A stretch of 64,000 bases of DNA, taken from the NCBI GenBank assembly GCA_020912385.1, contig CP087221.1, positions 1,116,001-1,180,000 on the forward strand, given 5' to 3'. Made by a program: the position numbers and the translations under genes. Below the pieces are notes generated by a model, which saw nothing but the letters and a program-made list of their open reading frames with translations, ran no database searches and was not told where the DNA came from. Each line of letters starts with the position of its first letter. Position 1 is the stretch's first letter. This document shows positions 13,832-25,091 of the stretch, in pieces. This stretch comes from Neofusicoccum parvum. Taxonomy: Eukaryota > Ascomycota > Dothideomycetes > Botryosphaeriales > Botryosphaeriaceae.

Positions 13832-14135
13832 ATTGGTCCAGCCTTCTGTTTTCCTTTGCTCTGCTCGCTGCTTTTTCATCTCTGCTCTAAGCGCCCGGGT
13901 GGCCCCCCCCCGCGCGCGCGCCGCGTTCTTTTTTTTTTTTTTCCGGGTCGTCGTTCGAAGAACCGTCAGGAAGGGCAAAAGCGCGGCATGATTGGTCGGC
14001 GACCGGGGGGTGTGCAGCGCGCGCGTCTACGGGCGCAGGCGCTTCGATGCACGATCTCACTCGACCGACGCACGCATCCGCCCTAGGCTAAAACAAGGGC
14101 AGCTGCTAAATATGGTGGCGCGGGCGCCTGATTGG
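13832..14135 (-). promoter_or_regulatory. Three spaced CCAAT boxes (seen as ATTGG on the + strand)
   Basis: ATTGG occurs at 13832-13836, 13991-13995 and 14131-14135, each in the extended form TGATTGG, the preferred context of the fungal CCAAT-binding complex. The spacings are 159 and 140 bp. All three have the same orientation. The gene they would control is not evident. Confidence 0.45.
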
Positions 14136-14155
14136 CCGACGGGCGCCCTGGAGCG

Positions 14156-14179
14156 CCCCCCCCCCCCCCCCCCCCCCCC
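14156..14179 (+). repeat. Homopolymer run of 24 C
   Basis: An uninterrupted C run directly downstream of the third CCAAT box. The length in the read is likely to be imprecise. Confidence 0.9.
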
Positions 14180-15315
14180 ATCCCCGTTCGCCATCATGCG
14201 GGAAGGTTACAGGACGCCGGGATGAAGGGCGGCACGCTGCTTTAACCAGCCCCACGCACACCAAGGTACCGCTGCTGGGCGCCAGAGCTGTGTTTGTGTT
14301 GTGATGTTTTTTCTCACCCCCCGCCCAGCGGCCATTGTGGGACCAAAAACAATCGCGGGCTAAGGTGGCTGCCCCTCCGGAAGCCGGTCCGGCGCCTGCG
14401 GGCTGGTTCAACGTTTTGTCTGCGGCGAAAGAACGGCTCATGAGAGTTTTTGAAGATTGACTTTTTGTTATTCTTGTCCCCATATTTCAGCCCCCCTCAC
14501 CCTTCCTCGTCCTCTTGAGAGATATGTGCGCCCAATATGAATGTGAGCCGTATGCGACGAGATGTGTACTCCAACCCAACGGGGGGGAAAAAAAAGTGAA
14601 GAAAACGCCTCCGGTTTCCCAACACACACTCTGATCGCCACTGCGCCCGGCGCTCGAAAAACAAAGGAAACAAAGGTTTGTGATCAGACACCCGACAGAA
14701 AAGCAGCCAAAAGACAAACCAAAGGCACCACCCTATGCAACAACAAAACAATATGTCATATGCATGCTTTGTGTGTGTGTGACGGGGTTCTCGCCGGTGA
14801 GTGAGGTAGTATGGAGGTAAATAGAACCAAGAAGCAGAGAGAGCCGGCAAGGCTTGTTTTGATTCCGCGCTGCCGATGGTGGTGGTGAGAATTGTAGTCG
14901 AACTTTTCCTCCTCCGAAGAAGCAGAAGAAGTTTGTTCAGCCCAATGATTTCGTGAAAAAAGCCATTACGTCGTTGACAGGTCTCCCTCCTCTAAAAAAC
15001 TTTGAGAGGCAGAACCCTCAAGGGTTCGGGAAAAATAATTATGGAGAAGGCGATCATGGATTGTGGAGAGATAAGGAAAAAAGGGATGAAAGTGAAGGTA
15101 AGGATGGCCTCGGCCACAGGCATGTACATGCGTCCGAGCGCAGGTTTAAATCCCGCGCAGCGTAGCGCGTGGGCTGTGGGCGGAAGGGAAGCGGTCAGCC
15201 GCTCGCCAATGGCGGCAAGGTAGACGGGACGAGCGGTGGAGTTCGGTGGAGCTGGCGCGGCGTGAACAGAACGCACGCAACGCATGCGGCACGGCACCGT
15301 TTGCGCCGCCGGCAT

Positions 15316-16107
15316 CTACTTGATTCGTCTCCTCTTGCCCTTCGGCGCTGGGTCCAGAGGGGCGACATGGCCGGCCTCGACGGGGGTCCGAGAGTACGTG
15401 ACTGTGCGGGTGACAACCTGGCGCACGCTGACGGCGCGGGTGTCCTTGTTCTGGCCGTCCAGGCTCCACGCGCCGGGGCTCATGGTGGCGCTGTAGGGCG
15501 AGTGCAGCGAGCGGGCACTCATGGGCGAGCGCACGCCGGCGGAGAACGGGCTCGGGGGGATGCGAAGGCGGGGCGTCCGGGCAGACATGGGCCGCACGAA
15601 AGGTGAGGGTGGAGGGATGGTGACGCGCATCTCGGCTGCCGACGCAGGCGCAGCCTTCGCGGCGGCATCGCTCGCGGCATCGCTGGGCCCGGCGGAGTCG
15701 GAGGGCGACGAGGCGTGCGAGGTGGCAGGCGACGCGGGCTTGTCGGCCGTCGGGGCAGAAGAAGTCGACGTCAAGGTGGTTGCGGACGAGGCTGACGAGG
15801 TCCGTGACGTCGGCGGTCTCTCCTCGAAGGTGAACTTGGAGCCCACGCCGGTTGGCAGAGGGCTCATCAGCACGGGCGAGAGGGCCTTGAGGAAGTCGAC
15901 GTAGGCCACCGGCGGCGAGATGGGCGTCTTCTCGCCGTCCTCGCGCTTGACCAAGGTCGGGGTGCCCAGGTGCGGGCTGCGCAGCTCGGACGGGTAGGTG
16001 GCGGAGACTGGGGTCTTGAGGGCCGCCAGCGCGGGCTTGGTGGAGGTGGCAGCCATGGTGCGGGGGTGCGACGGCGACGGCGACGGGAGGCTGGCTGGCG
16101 CGCTCAT
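15316..16107 (-). CDS. Ser/Pro/Ala-rich protein, probably conserved, unknown function
   Basis: A single uninterrupted frame of 263 residues. It begins with a Pro/Ser-rich segment. The block SPHLGTPTLVKREDGEKTP, followed by SPPVAYVDFLKAL, near residues 45-75 is ordered and proline-punctuated, as in a conserved core. A long Ser/Thr/Ala-rich disordered middle follows, then a Pro-rich segment with repeated PFSAGVRSPMSARSLHSPYS-like S/P sites, and the tail KGKRRRIK, which resembles a nuclear localisation signal. No enzyme motif, membrane span or signal peptide is visible. Many SP/TP pairs could be phosphorylation sites; this is inference. A second ATG lies 17 codons in and could be the true start. 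A nuclear regulatory role is only a guess from the tail. Confidence 0.72.
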   Translation of the reverse strand: MSAPASLPSPSPSHPRTMAATSTKPALAALKTPVSATYPSELRSPHLGTPTLVKREDGEKTPISPPVAYVDFLKALSPVLMSPLPTGVGSKFTFEERPPTSRTSSASSATTLTSTSSAPTADKPASPATSHASSPSDSAGPSDAASDAAAKAAPASAAEMRVTIPPPSPFVRPMSARTPRLRIPPSPFSAGVRSPMSARSLHSPYSATMSPGAWSLDGQNKDTRAVSVRQVVTRTVTYSRTPVEAGHVAPLDPAPKGKRRRIK

Positions 16108-16763
16108 GCGGCGACGGGAGCGGTCGAGCAGCAGCGTGCTGGCGGCGGGCGGGTGGTGATATTTGGGGGGCAGCGTCGGTCAGGCGTGCCGCTGGGGCGG
16201 GTGTTTGGGCGCGTAAGTTGGCGTTAAAACAGCGAGGGGTGTGATGCAAGACGGCGGCGCTGGGCGAGGCAGGCTAGCAGCGGGGCCGCGGCCGGCTGCG
16301 AGGCGAACAGCCGGCCAGTGCGAACGTGACCGGTGAGGTACGGCGCTTATGGGCGCCGCGCAGCTGTGACTGGGAGGCCGACCTTGCAGCTCCGCGACGA
16401 CTGGGCGCAGAGCGGTGGCGGTGCCTGGCGGGAAGCTGGGAGACGGGGCGGGCGGGTGCTGCTGGCGCTGCTGTCGCTGCCGGCGGCGGCGCGCGCTGCG
16501 CTTTATGCTCGCGCGGCGCCGTCGAAGCGCGCGACTCCACCCGCTCCGCCGTCTGCTCTTCGCGCGCAGCAAGGTTGGCCTGGCCGTGTGGCAGTCGTCC
16601 TGCGCGCTCGCGGCCAATGAAGCGCACGTGGCTGCGGCGTCGCGACACGTCCTCAACTCCACCAGGTCGGCTTGCCGTGCGCGCGCGGCTAGTGGCACAG
16701 CGCCCGGCTCGCCGTGGCTGCCCGTCCAATCGCTATCAATTTGCCCGGCCGCTGCCTTCTATC
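16108..16763. other. GC-rich intergenic region
   Basis: Between the stop of the MoCo sulfurase and the start of the Ser/Pro-rich protein, both on the minus strand. It should contain the 3' end of the former and the promoter of the latter. No other signal was seen. Confidence 0.5.
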
Positions 16764-19267
16764 TCAACTCGGCACCACCGCGTCGCCGACCGCGATTGTG
16801 GCATGCTGCGCCTGCCGCGACCCGTCCGGCGCCCGCGGCTCATGGCACGCGTGCTGGCCAAAGAACACCTTGCCGTCGCGCCGCCGCGTCTTGGCCAGCG
16901 TCACGAACGGCTCTTCGTTCTTGAGTCCCGTCTGCTGGTCGATGCACACCATCTGGCACCGCCGGCACGCCCCGAGCAGCTGAAACCGCTGCTGCCCCAC
17001 CACCGCGTACTGCCACAGGTCCTCCGCGTAGGGCTGCTCGCTGCCGGGCCGGCTCTGCAGCCTCTCCGCCACCACCACGTTGGCTCGGAACACCTCCGCT
17101 TCCGCCGCCTTGCCGCCGCCGGCCTTGATCTGCTCGTTGAGCCGGTTGACGCTGGACCGGGAGATCACCAGGATGGGGCTCTCGTTCGACAGCAGGATTG
17201 GCCGGGGCGCATCGCCGGTTGCGTCTGGGAACGCGCCCGGCATCTGCCCACGCGCCGCCGCCTGCTTCTGCAGATGCGCCTTCGAGTGCCTCGTCGAAGC
17301 GCCTGTGCCACCGGCGGCTGGGAACCGCGCCAGCTGGCACTCGACTCCCAACGCCTGGCTGAAGAAGTCGGAGATGCTGCTCGACAGGTACCGCTGCGCC
17401 GCGACCGTGTCTCCGCACACGCGTGTCGAGATCGCCGACTTGTGCCCGTTGGACCCGGCGAAATACGAAGGATCTGCCGATAGAGGAATGCAGATCTCTG
17501 AGGCCGTGGCCGATGACGCACAGCTATCGCTCAGTCGCACGCGGAGACATCCCTGCTCCAGATCGATGCTGGGTCGGATCAGGGCCATGCGCGGGTACCG
17601 TTTCTGGCTCAATGCCTGGCCGCTGCCTTTGTGCACCAAGCACCACTCGCGATCCCAGGCGAGTCCTTCTCTGCGCACCTCCCATGCCTTGCCTGGCGGG
17701 ACCTTCCACCCGGCGCAGCTCTTGATCGGATAGATGGTCAGGCTCTCCACGTAGAAGCGGCTGTCTTGAGAGTCCACCTCCAACAAGGCCGGAGCCAATA
17801 GCGAGCCGGCGTCTGCTACTTCCACAAAAAACTCCCGCACAAACTCCAGAAACCGGTCCACGTCCGTTGTGCTGCTTGGCGCTCCTACGCTCACGCGTAT
17901 CATGCCCGTTGGCTTGCCGCCCATGATGTCGTTTTCGTTGCCGCAGCGCTGTCCGGCCGAGAAGTTTTCTCTCATCTCCCAGGGCGACAGTCCCAGCGCC
18001 GCGGCTATCCCACCGGGATTGCACAGGCCTCCTGTTCTCAATTGGATGTTCTTGATGGATGCTAACCGCTCGACTTCAAAATTGCTAGCCCATGCCCCCT
18101 GGCTGTTGACCATGTTGAAGGCGACGATTGGGCCCTGCCTTTTGGCGTCGTTGTAGCCAGTCGACGCGTCAGCGTACATCTGACACACAGGCAAGCCGTT
18201 GGCGTGGCGAAGAGAGGATAGTCCCTCGTATAGCCTCCTTGCAAGGAACATTGAATGCCGCGAGACCTGGTCAAGACTCCCGAAGAGTTCTCTGTGCACG
18301 TCCATGGCCGAATGTAGCGCCATGATGCTGTGTATGGGCAGAGTTCCGTCTTCGAGTTGGTCGTGCAATGACTCGGTCTTCTTGGCGTGCCACTGCTCCT
18401 TCAGGCAAACGACCATGTCCACCGTGCCGCCGCCGAAATACCGTCTCTTCTGGAAGACGTCGGCGGCATCCTTGCGAATAATCAACGCTCCGAGGTCAGG
18501 AAAGCCGAATATCTTGTAGAGGCTGAGGACCGTGAAGTCCGGTGCCACGTCGGAATCACTCAAGTCCAACGGCGAGGTCGAGACAAACGCTGCCGCATCA
18601 AGAAGGCTGTACGTGGTGTTCGCAGAGCTCTCCTTGGACAGGCGGGCTCTTCCGCACCAGTCCAGCGGCAAGCGGCGGCCGCTCATGTTTGACTGCGCGG
18701 GGTATGCAAACAGTTCCAGAAGAGACTCTTGCGCCACGTCGCGCCTAGCCTTGCGTTCCAGCCAATGCTCCACCTCGATGTCTGACGAGAAGCACCGATG
18801 GTGACTGGCTAGCTCTCTTATCCCAATCAAGCTGGTGTGGCACTCGCGGTGGTATTTGTAGGCGAAGCCCTTGGGCTGGTCGCGAAACGCTTCAAGCACC
18901 AGCTTGACGCCCGCCGTCGCGTTTGCCACAAACACAACGTCGAAGTCCTCCGGGTCGGCGCGAAACATGTGCAGGAGGCGCAAGCGGGCCTCATCGACGC
19001 GCCGGGCGGACAGCTGCGACGAGCTCGAGGCCGAGTGTGGATTCCCGTACAGATTGGAGATCATGTCGGCGGAGAAGCGGTCGATCAGGGACTTGGGATA
19101 CAGTGTCGTTCCAGCATGGTCGAGGTAGACGGAGTCTGAGGCCCGGAAGTATTAGCAAGCGGTCGGCGGGAGTATTGCGCTTCGAGATCTCGCTCACCTT
19201 TGAGCATTGGAAACTCTTTTTCGCGGATGTCGTCTAGCGCATGGTTGTAACCGGTGGAGTCCGCCAT
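16764..19267 (-). CDS. hxB: Molybdenum cofactor sulfurase (HxB/MOCOS type)
   Basis: Exon 1 is 19267-19198 and exon 2 is 19135-16764, with a 62-bp phase-1 intron; they encode about 813 residues. The N-terminal half is a NifS-like class V aminotransferase fold: the start DSVYLDHAGTTLYP is created by the splice, the PLP lysine lies in SLYKIFGFP (about Lys231), and the sulfur-carrying cysteine in RTGGLCNPGG (about Cys395). The C-terminal half is a MOSC domain, beginning at SLTIYPIKSCAGWKVP and containing CRRCQMVCIDQQTG near the end. The enzyme takes sulfur from L-cysteine and sulfurates the molybdenum cofactor of xanthine dehydrogenase and aldehyde oxidase type enzymes, so it is needed for purine use. 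The length is close to A. nidulans HxB. A cytosolic location is expected, with no targeting signal seen. Confidence 0.95.
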
Positions 19268-20102
19268 GATGATGCGCTGAGGTCTGCAGTGCGGGAACAC
19301 AACCACTGTACCCCGGTGCTCAGCCGCAGTCGGTCAGGGGAGGAGGAGGGCGTGGAGGTGTGGCCATCTGTGGGTAGCGACGACAGTGGGGATGCCGCCG
19401 GCAGTCAGATAGAGGTACTGCCAGTGACAGGGAGGCGGCGGGCGCCGGAGGGTCGCCTCCGCCCTCAGGAACACGGAACCGGCGGCCGGTAGGGCCAAAC
19501 AGAGCCGCGAGCAGCTCGACTTGGGTGGGGTGAAACGTCTGCACCCGCACGCGTGCAAAGACTGGCCGATCAGCTGGCGGATGCGCAGGACAACAAGAGG
19601 CTGGCGATGCAGCGCGCAGCGTGCAGCGACCAGCTGCAGGAGTGGCGGGCAGGTCCGGCGAGGGTGGGGGCTTCGTTAGTGGCCCCAAATCCGGAAACCA
19701 CCAACCTCAACACCCCACCTCTCCGGCTTCCATCGTCGAGAACACAACGAGCCATCCGTGGTCACACTCGCACGGCAGACATTCTGCAGCATTAGGACGA
19801 GGCTTAGTCATCTATGAAACTGGAATCTAAGGTCGAAGCCTGCTGAGATCCGTCCCTTTTCTTCCTTCAGAGCCATATGCCGTGTACATTGATTGACGCA
19901 GAGCTCAGCCAGTGCTTGATCTTTGGTTTCCATCGCCAGAGCCAGATGAAACCTACATAGTCCGTAAGTACGTCCGAGTGTCGGCGGATTGCGATCCGAG
20001 CCATTCCTGTCTCTCTTTGAACACGAGACGCTCTCATCTGCTTTCCCCAAGACCGATCATAATTTAGCCTTCAGTGCCGTACAGCAATGAGTGAAGAGGC
20101 TT
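19268..20102. other. Intergenic: hxB promoter and 3' region of the RRM gene
   Basis: Both neighbours are on the minus strand. The GC-rich left part (19.3-19.6 kb) is the likely hxB promoter and the more AT-rich right part the likely 3' UTR of the RRM-CCCH gene. No further gene or repeat was seen. Confidence 0.5.
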
Positions 20103-22200
20103 TCACTCCATATCGTAGGCCATTCTCAGCACCGTGGGCCTGTACACATTGGTGCCGAAGATGGATGCGCCAGATTCGCCGTCATCAAACTCGTCCGGAA
20201 GAGGCATTCCGAAGTCGTAGTTGCGCTTGCTACGCTGGGGGGTCTCGCGGCGCGCCTTGAACTGGCTTCGAGAACCATTGGCGGCCAGAGATGAAGGACT
20301 ATCACCTGAGATGTGGGCGAACCTGCAGTTCACACCATTGCGGCAGTGACCCGCGAGCCAGTAACGGCAGCTAGTAGTGTTGTGAGCAGCCCTACGCGAT
20401 ATTTGAGTCAGTATATATACCATGGAATCAGTCCATGGATGAGCTTGACTTACTTTTCGGCTCCGGGAGTCTCAAGGGTGGTCATGAACGGAGCCAAGCC
20501 AGTGTTGATTAGTTCGTCGATGGTCACTACAGCATAGGTTAATGAATTGGTGCACATAGGAAAAGGTTTTTCATTGTTGATGAGGGTAGTGTGTTGTTTC
20601 CTGAAGGTATGCTCGGCTGCATGCGTGGTCTGTCCTCTGGCAGAAGCTAGACAAAACGCTGAGACAGCTTACCCTTGTTGAGTTCACGCGCCAAGCGCAA
20701 GTTGACTGGCCATCCGAACAGCTTCTCATTGCTCATCCATGTGACCACGTGCTTGGCATCCTTGGGGTCGGCAAAGTCTACCAGCGCGTAGCCAGGACGA
20801 CCGTCTGAGCGATGGAAGATGGCGATGTGCTCACTATAGAGAAAGAGGTCATAAGAACAGGCCATCGCCTTCACAGAATGCAGAATGCTTACATGGCGCC
20901 TCCGGCATTTGCCTTCTTGTCGATGAGCTCATGGATGTCCTTGCGGTCAGCACCCGAAGGAAGATTGCTGATGCAGATGCGGCGCCCCGAGTTGATTGAG
21001 AAGTCCTCGCGCTCAGCCGTCGGCATATCCGGCTGGCACGAAGTTGCGTTTGCAGGACGTTTCTTGGTGGCTTGACCGCCGTTATCGCTAGTGAGAGGGT
21101 CATCTGCAGCATTGCGAGCATGGAGCTGCTCGGCGGCCGCCTTAGTGGCCTCTTCTTCGTAGCGGCAAGTATTCTCTTTGGTTTCCTTCATAGTTTGCTC
21201 TTCGCGACGACGAGCGTCTTCTTCGGCCTTCTTTGCGGCCTCGCGCTTACGCTGGCCCTCTTCAGCGAGCTTGGCGGCTTCCTGTTTGCTCTTAGATGCC
21301 TCGGCTTCAGCCTCAGCTGCGAGACGTACAGTATCTTGGCTAGTCTCGCCATGCTGGCCGGAGTGAGACTTCTGCACTGCGGTGGAGAAAGAAGCACCGG
21401 GCGGGTTGAGAGGGACAATCCTGACAGCACCGCGCTTGGCGATCTTTTCCTTCGAGGGAGGTTGGTAGCCCTGTCCTAGAAGAGACTTGCTGCTCGTTTG
21501 GGTAATGCCCCGGGGATTGACGGGCGCGTGAATGCCGATTTTGGCAGAGTTGTTGTCGGTAGGGTTGGTGTTCTGAAGTGAGGATATGGTACGGCCAGAC
21601 GGGTCAGGGTGAGAGACCGCAGGTGCCGGTGCTGCAGCGTGCCTCGATCCACGCAGGCCGCTGGTGGAAGGAGCTGCACCTGTCTTGCTGGACGCAGACT
21701 TGTTCTGAGTCGGGGCGAGCTCGCTCTGGGTCGGCATGTGCTTGCTCTGCACCAACGCAGGCTTGCTCTGGGGGACCGCGGGCTTGTTCTGGGTAAGAGG
21801 AGGACCGTTTGAGACAGGTGCTGGATCGTTCTCGCTGAACTTGAGCTTCAATGCAGCAAGTTCGGCCCTTAACTGGGCAAGCTCCTGTAACTGGTCCATC
21901 CCGTCGTTCACTTGCTGCGGCGGGTGCTGAGCGGCGTTGGAGGGCACAGTCGAATGGCTCTGAGACGGGTTTAGACGGGGAGCGGAACGGTCAGTGGCGG
22001 TCGTGGCTCCCATCCCACCTCGGGGAGGGACAGGGCGCGAGTGGTGCGGAGCTAAGAAATAGAGTGTCAGCGGGCATTAAGCTCTGCTTCAGAGGCTTCC
22101 GGTCGCTTGTACCAGATCTGAAAGGCTGCGCAGAGTAAGAAGCTTCATGGCCAGTAGGCACTCGCGGGCGATTGCCGTGCGGAATGATGGACCGCGGCAT
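20103..22200 (-). CDS. RNA-binding protein with coiled coil, RRM and CCCH zinc finger
   Basis: Five exons are proposed: 22200-22113, 22051-20893, 20833-20673, 20526-20454 and 20391-20103, about 589 residues. The first intron (61 bp, weak gtacaa donor, perfect GCTGAC branch site, cttag acceptor) adds 43 N-terminal residues; a shorter form could start at 22013. The order is: disordered Pro/Ser/Gln region with an unusual run of near-repeats (Q-S/N-K-P/S-A), a Glu/Lys/Ala-rich coiled coil, then an RRM with RNP2 ICISNL and RNP1 RPGYALVDF split by the second intron. Near the C-terminus is a C-x7-C-x5-C-x3-H finger (CRYWLAGHCRNGVNCRFAH). The combination suggests a cytoplasmic or nuclear mRNA-binding regulator; the exact family is not recognised. 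The splice signals for introns 2-4 are good and keep the frame. Confidence 0.82.
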
Positions 22201-23084
22201 GCCGCCTATGCACAACGTTGCGTAAATCGTCGGATGGATGCTTCGGAGGGATTGAATGAGAGAGCGAACATGCCTTTTGACTTCAACCAAGCTGAGATGG
22301 GCAGCCGTACGGCTGCGTCGTGTTTTCAGAATGGGGGGTGGTGGGGAAGAGAGGAGAACGAAAGAGCGGGATGGCTATGACTGCAAGCAGCGCTGCCTGG
22401 CCGACAGACCAGGAAGTCGCGCCCGCCCGCACCTTCCTCCACCTGCTTCCACGACTGACAGACTCCCCACGCCACATCGCAGCCTTCGCCTCCGCACTAA
22501 CGCAACGTCACGGTCGCTCCTCCTTTCAGACTGCGGAGGCGCACCGAATGCGAGCCGCCTCCAACCATGGCATACGGCCCGGCGGCCCCGAAAGCAATGC
22601 CAGACCCCATGGGCTCTTCGCTTGCAGCCACGCCGGCTCAGGCAGGCGGAGAGTAGATCTCGCGTGTGTCCAAGGTATCAAATATAGACTTTGGAGAAGT
22701 CCCATCGTGTCTGAAAATAAAGAATTTGTCCGCACGCAAAGGGCAGAAGGAAATACAACAGTCTCCATCAGGACGAGTGCTTCGGCTCTCACAATAGGTC
22801 AACAGTGGAAAAGATGTTTGTTTGAGGCATTCGGAGGGAGGAAGAGACACAGCAAGGAAAGTAGAGGCGCCGACACTCGTTGCGCAGTTCGCATTGAACT
22901 CCTCCCTTGTAGTTCAAAGCTCGTATTGCGTGCTGTAGTAGATTTCAACGGAGAAAGGAGGAGCGCAACAGGGTAGAGCGATTAGTCATCACGTGAGAAG
23001 CATTAGAAAAATTTTGAGCGGTAGAGAATATGCAGAGATTTGCTGGAGGTACCACCCAATGGCTTAGAAGAGCATCTGCCCTGC
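22201..23084. other. Intergenic: promoter of the RRM-CCCH gene and 3' end of SHR3
   Basis: Both flanking genes are on the minus strand. No coding pattern or repeat beyond simple purine/pyrimidine bias was found. Confidence 0.5.
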
Positions 23085-23774
23085 CTATTGCTTCTTTTTG
23101 CCCTCCTTGCCCTTGCGCTTTTCCTCAGCGACCCTGTCCATCTCGGCAATCTCAGCATCCTCTTTCCTCTGCGCGTACCACTGGCCAGCCTGGAGGACCA
23201 AGACGCCAACGAGGACAAGAGCAAGGATTGTGTTGCTGGCAGCAAGAACGCGGAGGCTGTCTTCGCGGCCAATGTACTCCACGTCACCTGCTCCAGCGGC
23301 AACGGGATCAGACTCAACGATCTCGCCCTGGCCATAGTTCCCCGAGGTGACGATGCGCAAGCCTTTGACGATGTTGGTGATGTACACAATGACGCCAACC
23401 ATGTAGAGGACCAGGCTTGCGCCATCGAAAAGCATGTTCGCTTCGGAAGGCTTGTACAGCTTCGTGACAAAGCCAAGCAGGCCGGTGCCGATGACGATGT
23501 GGAGGATGCGGCTGATGAGCGGCGGGGAGGCATGCAGAAATTTCAGGTGGTTCTCGAGCAGGTCGAAATAGACGTCGCGGGTGTCGGGCGGCTGGGGGAC
23601 ATGCCAGAGGACATTGTAGTCGTAGGGGAAGGACGAGAAGATGATGCCGAGGAAAAAGCAGGTAGCTGGGCAGGACTGGGTCAGCAAGACGGCGAGAGCG
23701 CGCGGGCGCCGGCGGGGGCAGGACTCACGGCCGACGATGAGGAAGGTCGCGAAGGAATTAGACCTGGCGCCCAT
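23085..23774 (-). CDS. SHR3: SHR3 ER membrane chaperone for amino acid permeases
   Basis: Exon 1 is 23774-23729 and exon 2 is 23665-23085, with a 63-bp phase-1 intron (gtgagt...cccag, TGCTGAC branch), giving about 208 residues, the usual SHR3 size. After splicing the N-terminus reads SFATFLIVGPTCFFLGIIFS, then SFPYDYNVLW and LLENHLKFLHASPPLISRILH, a pattern typical of SHR3. Four hydrophobic segments are visible, and the C-terminus is Lys-rich (KGKEGKKKQ), as expected for an ER-resident protein facing the cytosol. SHR3 helps polytopic amino acid permeases fold and enter COPII vesicles. It is transcribed divergently from rhodopsin-fold protein 1. Confidence 0.92.
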   Translation of the reverse strand: MGARSNSFATFLIVGRESCPRRRPRALAVLLTQSCPATCFFLGIIFSSFPYDYNVLWHVPQPPDTRDVYFDLLENHLKFLHASPPLISRILHIVIGTGLLGFVTKLYKPSEANMLFDGASLVLYMVGVIVYITNIVKGLRIVTSGNYGQGEIVESDPVAAGAGDVEYIGREDSLRVLAASNTILALVLVGVLVLQAGQWYAQRKEDAEIAEMDRVAEEKRKGKEGKKKQ

Positions 23775-25091
23775 GGTTGCGGATGACGCGCGTGCGATAG
23801 GGGGCGTGCGGACGGCGATGGGCTGGGGAAGTCGGCAGTTGGTGTGGGAGCGCAGGGAGACGGCGGCGGAGGACTAGGCGCGCCGCAGGACGTCTGGCGG
23901 CGCTGTGCCGTGCAGACGACGTCGGGATAAGCAGCGCGTGCAGAGCGAGGGCGGCCAAGCCGCCAAGCCAGAGGGCGGTGAATTCCGGGCACTCAGCGCT
24001 GCCTCGAATCAGGCCACGCGCCGGCCGCGCAGCCAGCAGCCAGCAGCCAGCAGCCAGCGGCCGGCAGCCAGCAGCACGCGGGGAGGCGCGCGCGCTCGGC
24101 TGCAGCCCGCGCCTTCTGCAGCGCATGTCGCCAGCGTGATCGCCGTCCCTCTCATCACTGCCAGCCGCCTCCCTGCGCCCATCTCCCGCGCTGTCTCGGA
24201 TCGCGCCTGCCCACGGTGCCCAGGAGCCCGTCCGCCGGGCCTGCACCTGCCAGGAGCCGTCCCTGCCCGCGCCGCGCGCGGCCAGCCGTAGTTGACGGCC
24301 GCCACCGCGGCCGCGCACGCCATGCCGCAACGGCAGAGAAGGCCGACGACAGCTTGATCTAATGTCCGGCGCGCGTGGAGAGTGCCGCCGCCCTAGGCTG
24401 GACCTGCTCCGCCGCACCCCGACGTCCACCCATTAGAGTGCGCGCGCGGCCTAGCGCCGCCCACACGTGGGTCCGCAGGGCAGGCGACGGGCCTCGCCCG
24501 GGCGCGCCTAATGGAGACGCGAGCTTCCCCGTCTGTGTGCGCTCGCGATCCGCTCCACGGCCGTCTGCCTCACGTGTCCGCTGCAGGCCTGCCCCGTCCA
24601 CGGCCGCCAGCCGCGGCTGCGCTGCCCGCCCTCACGTTCCTGGCGGGACGATCTCGAACGGCAGACGCCCGCATGTCGCCATGGCACTAGAAGCCGCTAA
24701 GTCTCAGGAGCGTCCCGCGGCGCTCCTACGGGAATATCTCCTATGCTCCGCGGATGCTCGAGCCTATCGGCCGAATTCCTCTGCCGATATACGATGTTCT
24801 CCCTGCAAGCTTCGTCGATGCCTATGAAACCCCCAAACTCTCCCGCCGCCTTGGCCGTCTGGAAGTCCCTGCTGCGCTAGCTGTTCCCGTCCCGCCGGAA
24901 TTCTGCGCTGAACCAAGATGTCAAATATGGGCTCGGATCTGGGAGGTGGCGCCGTCTCCTGCTTCCTCTCCGCCCGCCTCTCGCACATATCAACCCCGGG
25001 GCACGTCCTCCGATCTGCGCCCGCTTTCTCATGACCCCGTACGCTCAACTCAACCCTCTCTTTCGCTCATTCACCGGGTTCCTGAGCCGCC
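23775..25091. other. Divergent promoter region between SHR3 and rhodopsin-fold protein 1
   Basis: A 1.3-kb GC-rich region between genes that read away from each other, so it should hold both promoters. It contains a 7-bp tandem repeat at 24029-24075. The open frames here are long only because of composition. Confidence 0.5.
24029..24075. repeat. Heptamer tandem repeat (GCAGCCA)n
   Basis: Four perfect units of GCAGCCA, one diverged unit (GCGGCCG), one more perfect unit and a partial one. The period of 7 excludes selection for a reading frame. It lies in the divergent promoter. Confidence 0.85.

Larger units (their letters stand above)
12538..15315. other. 2.8-kb gap between convergent genes, promoter-like but without a coding frame
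   Basis: palF ends here from the left and the Ser/Pro-rich protein gene ends here from the right, so terminators and 3' UTRs are expected. Instead the centre holds long pyrimidine tracts (13270-13310 and about 13570-13600), three evenly spaced inverted CCAAT boxes (13832, 13991, 14131) and a 24-base C run. These are typical of fungal promoters reading to the right. I found no convincing protein frame downstream, up to 15.3 kb. Confidence 0.5.

Noticed and set aside
15146..16249. 367-codon minus-strand frame overlapping the Ser/Pro-rich protein
   Set aside because: An alternative frame of the same GC-rich DNA. The 263-codon frame has the ordered SPHLGTPTLVKREDG block and the basic tail; the alternative is Arg/His/Pro-rich noise.
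22180..22244. Possible fifth hairpin-repeat copy (gtcggatggatgcttc)
   Set aside because: The would-be 3' arm resembles the consensus, but the base 47 positions upstream does not start a matching inverted arm, and the segment overlaps a proposed coding exon.
24029..24075. Direct repeats as a CRISPR array
   Set aside because: Contiguous 7-bp units without spacers in a eukaryotic genome; no CRISPR-like structure exists in the window.
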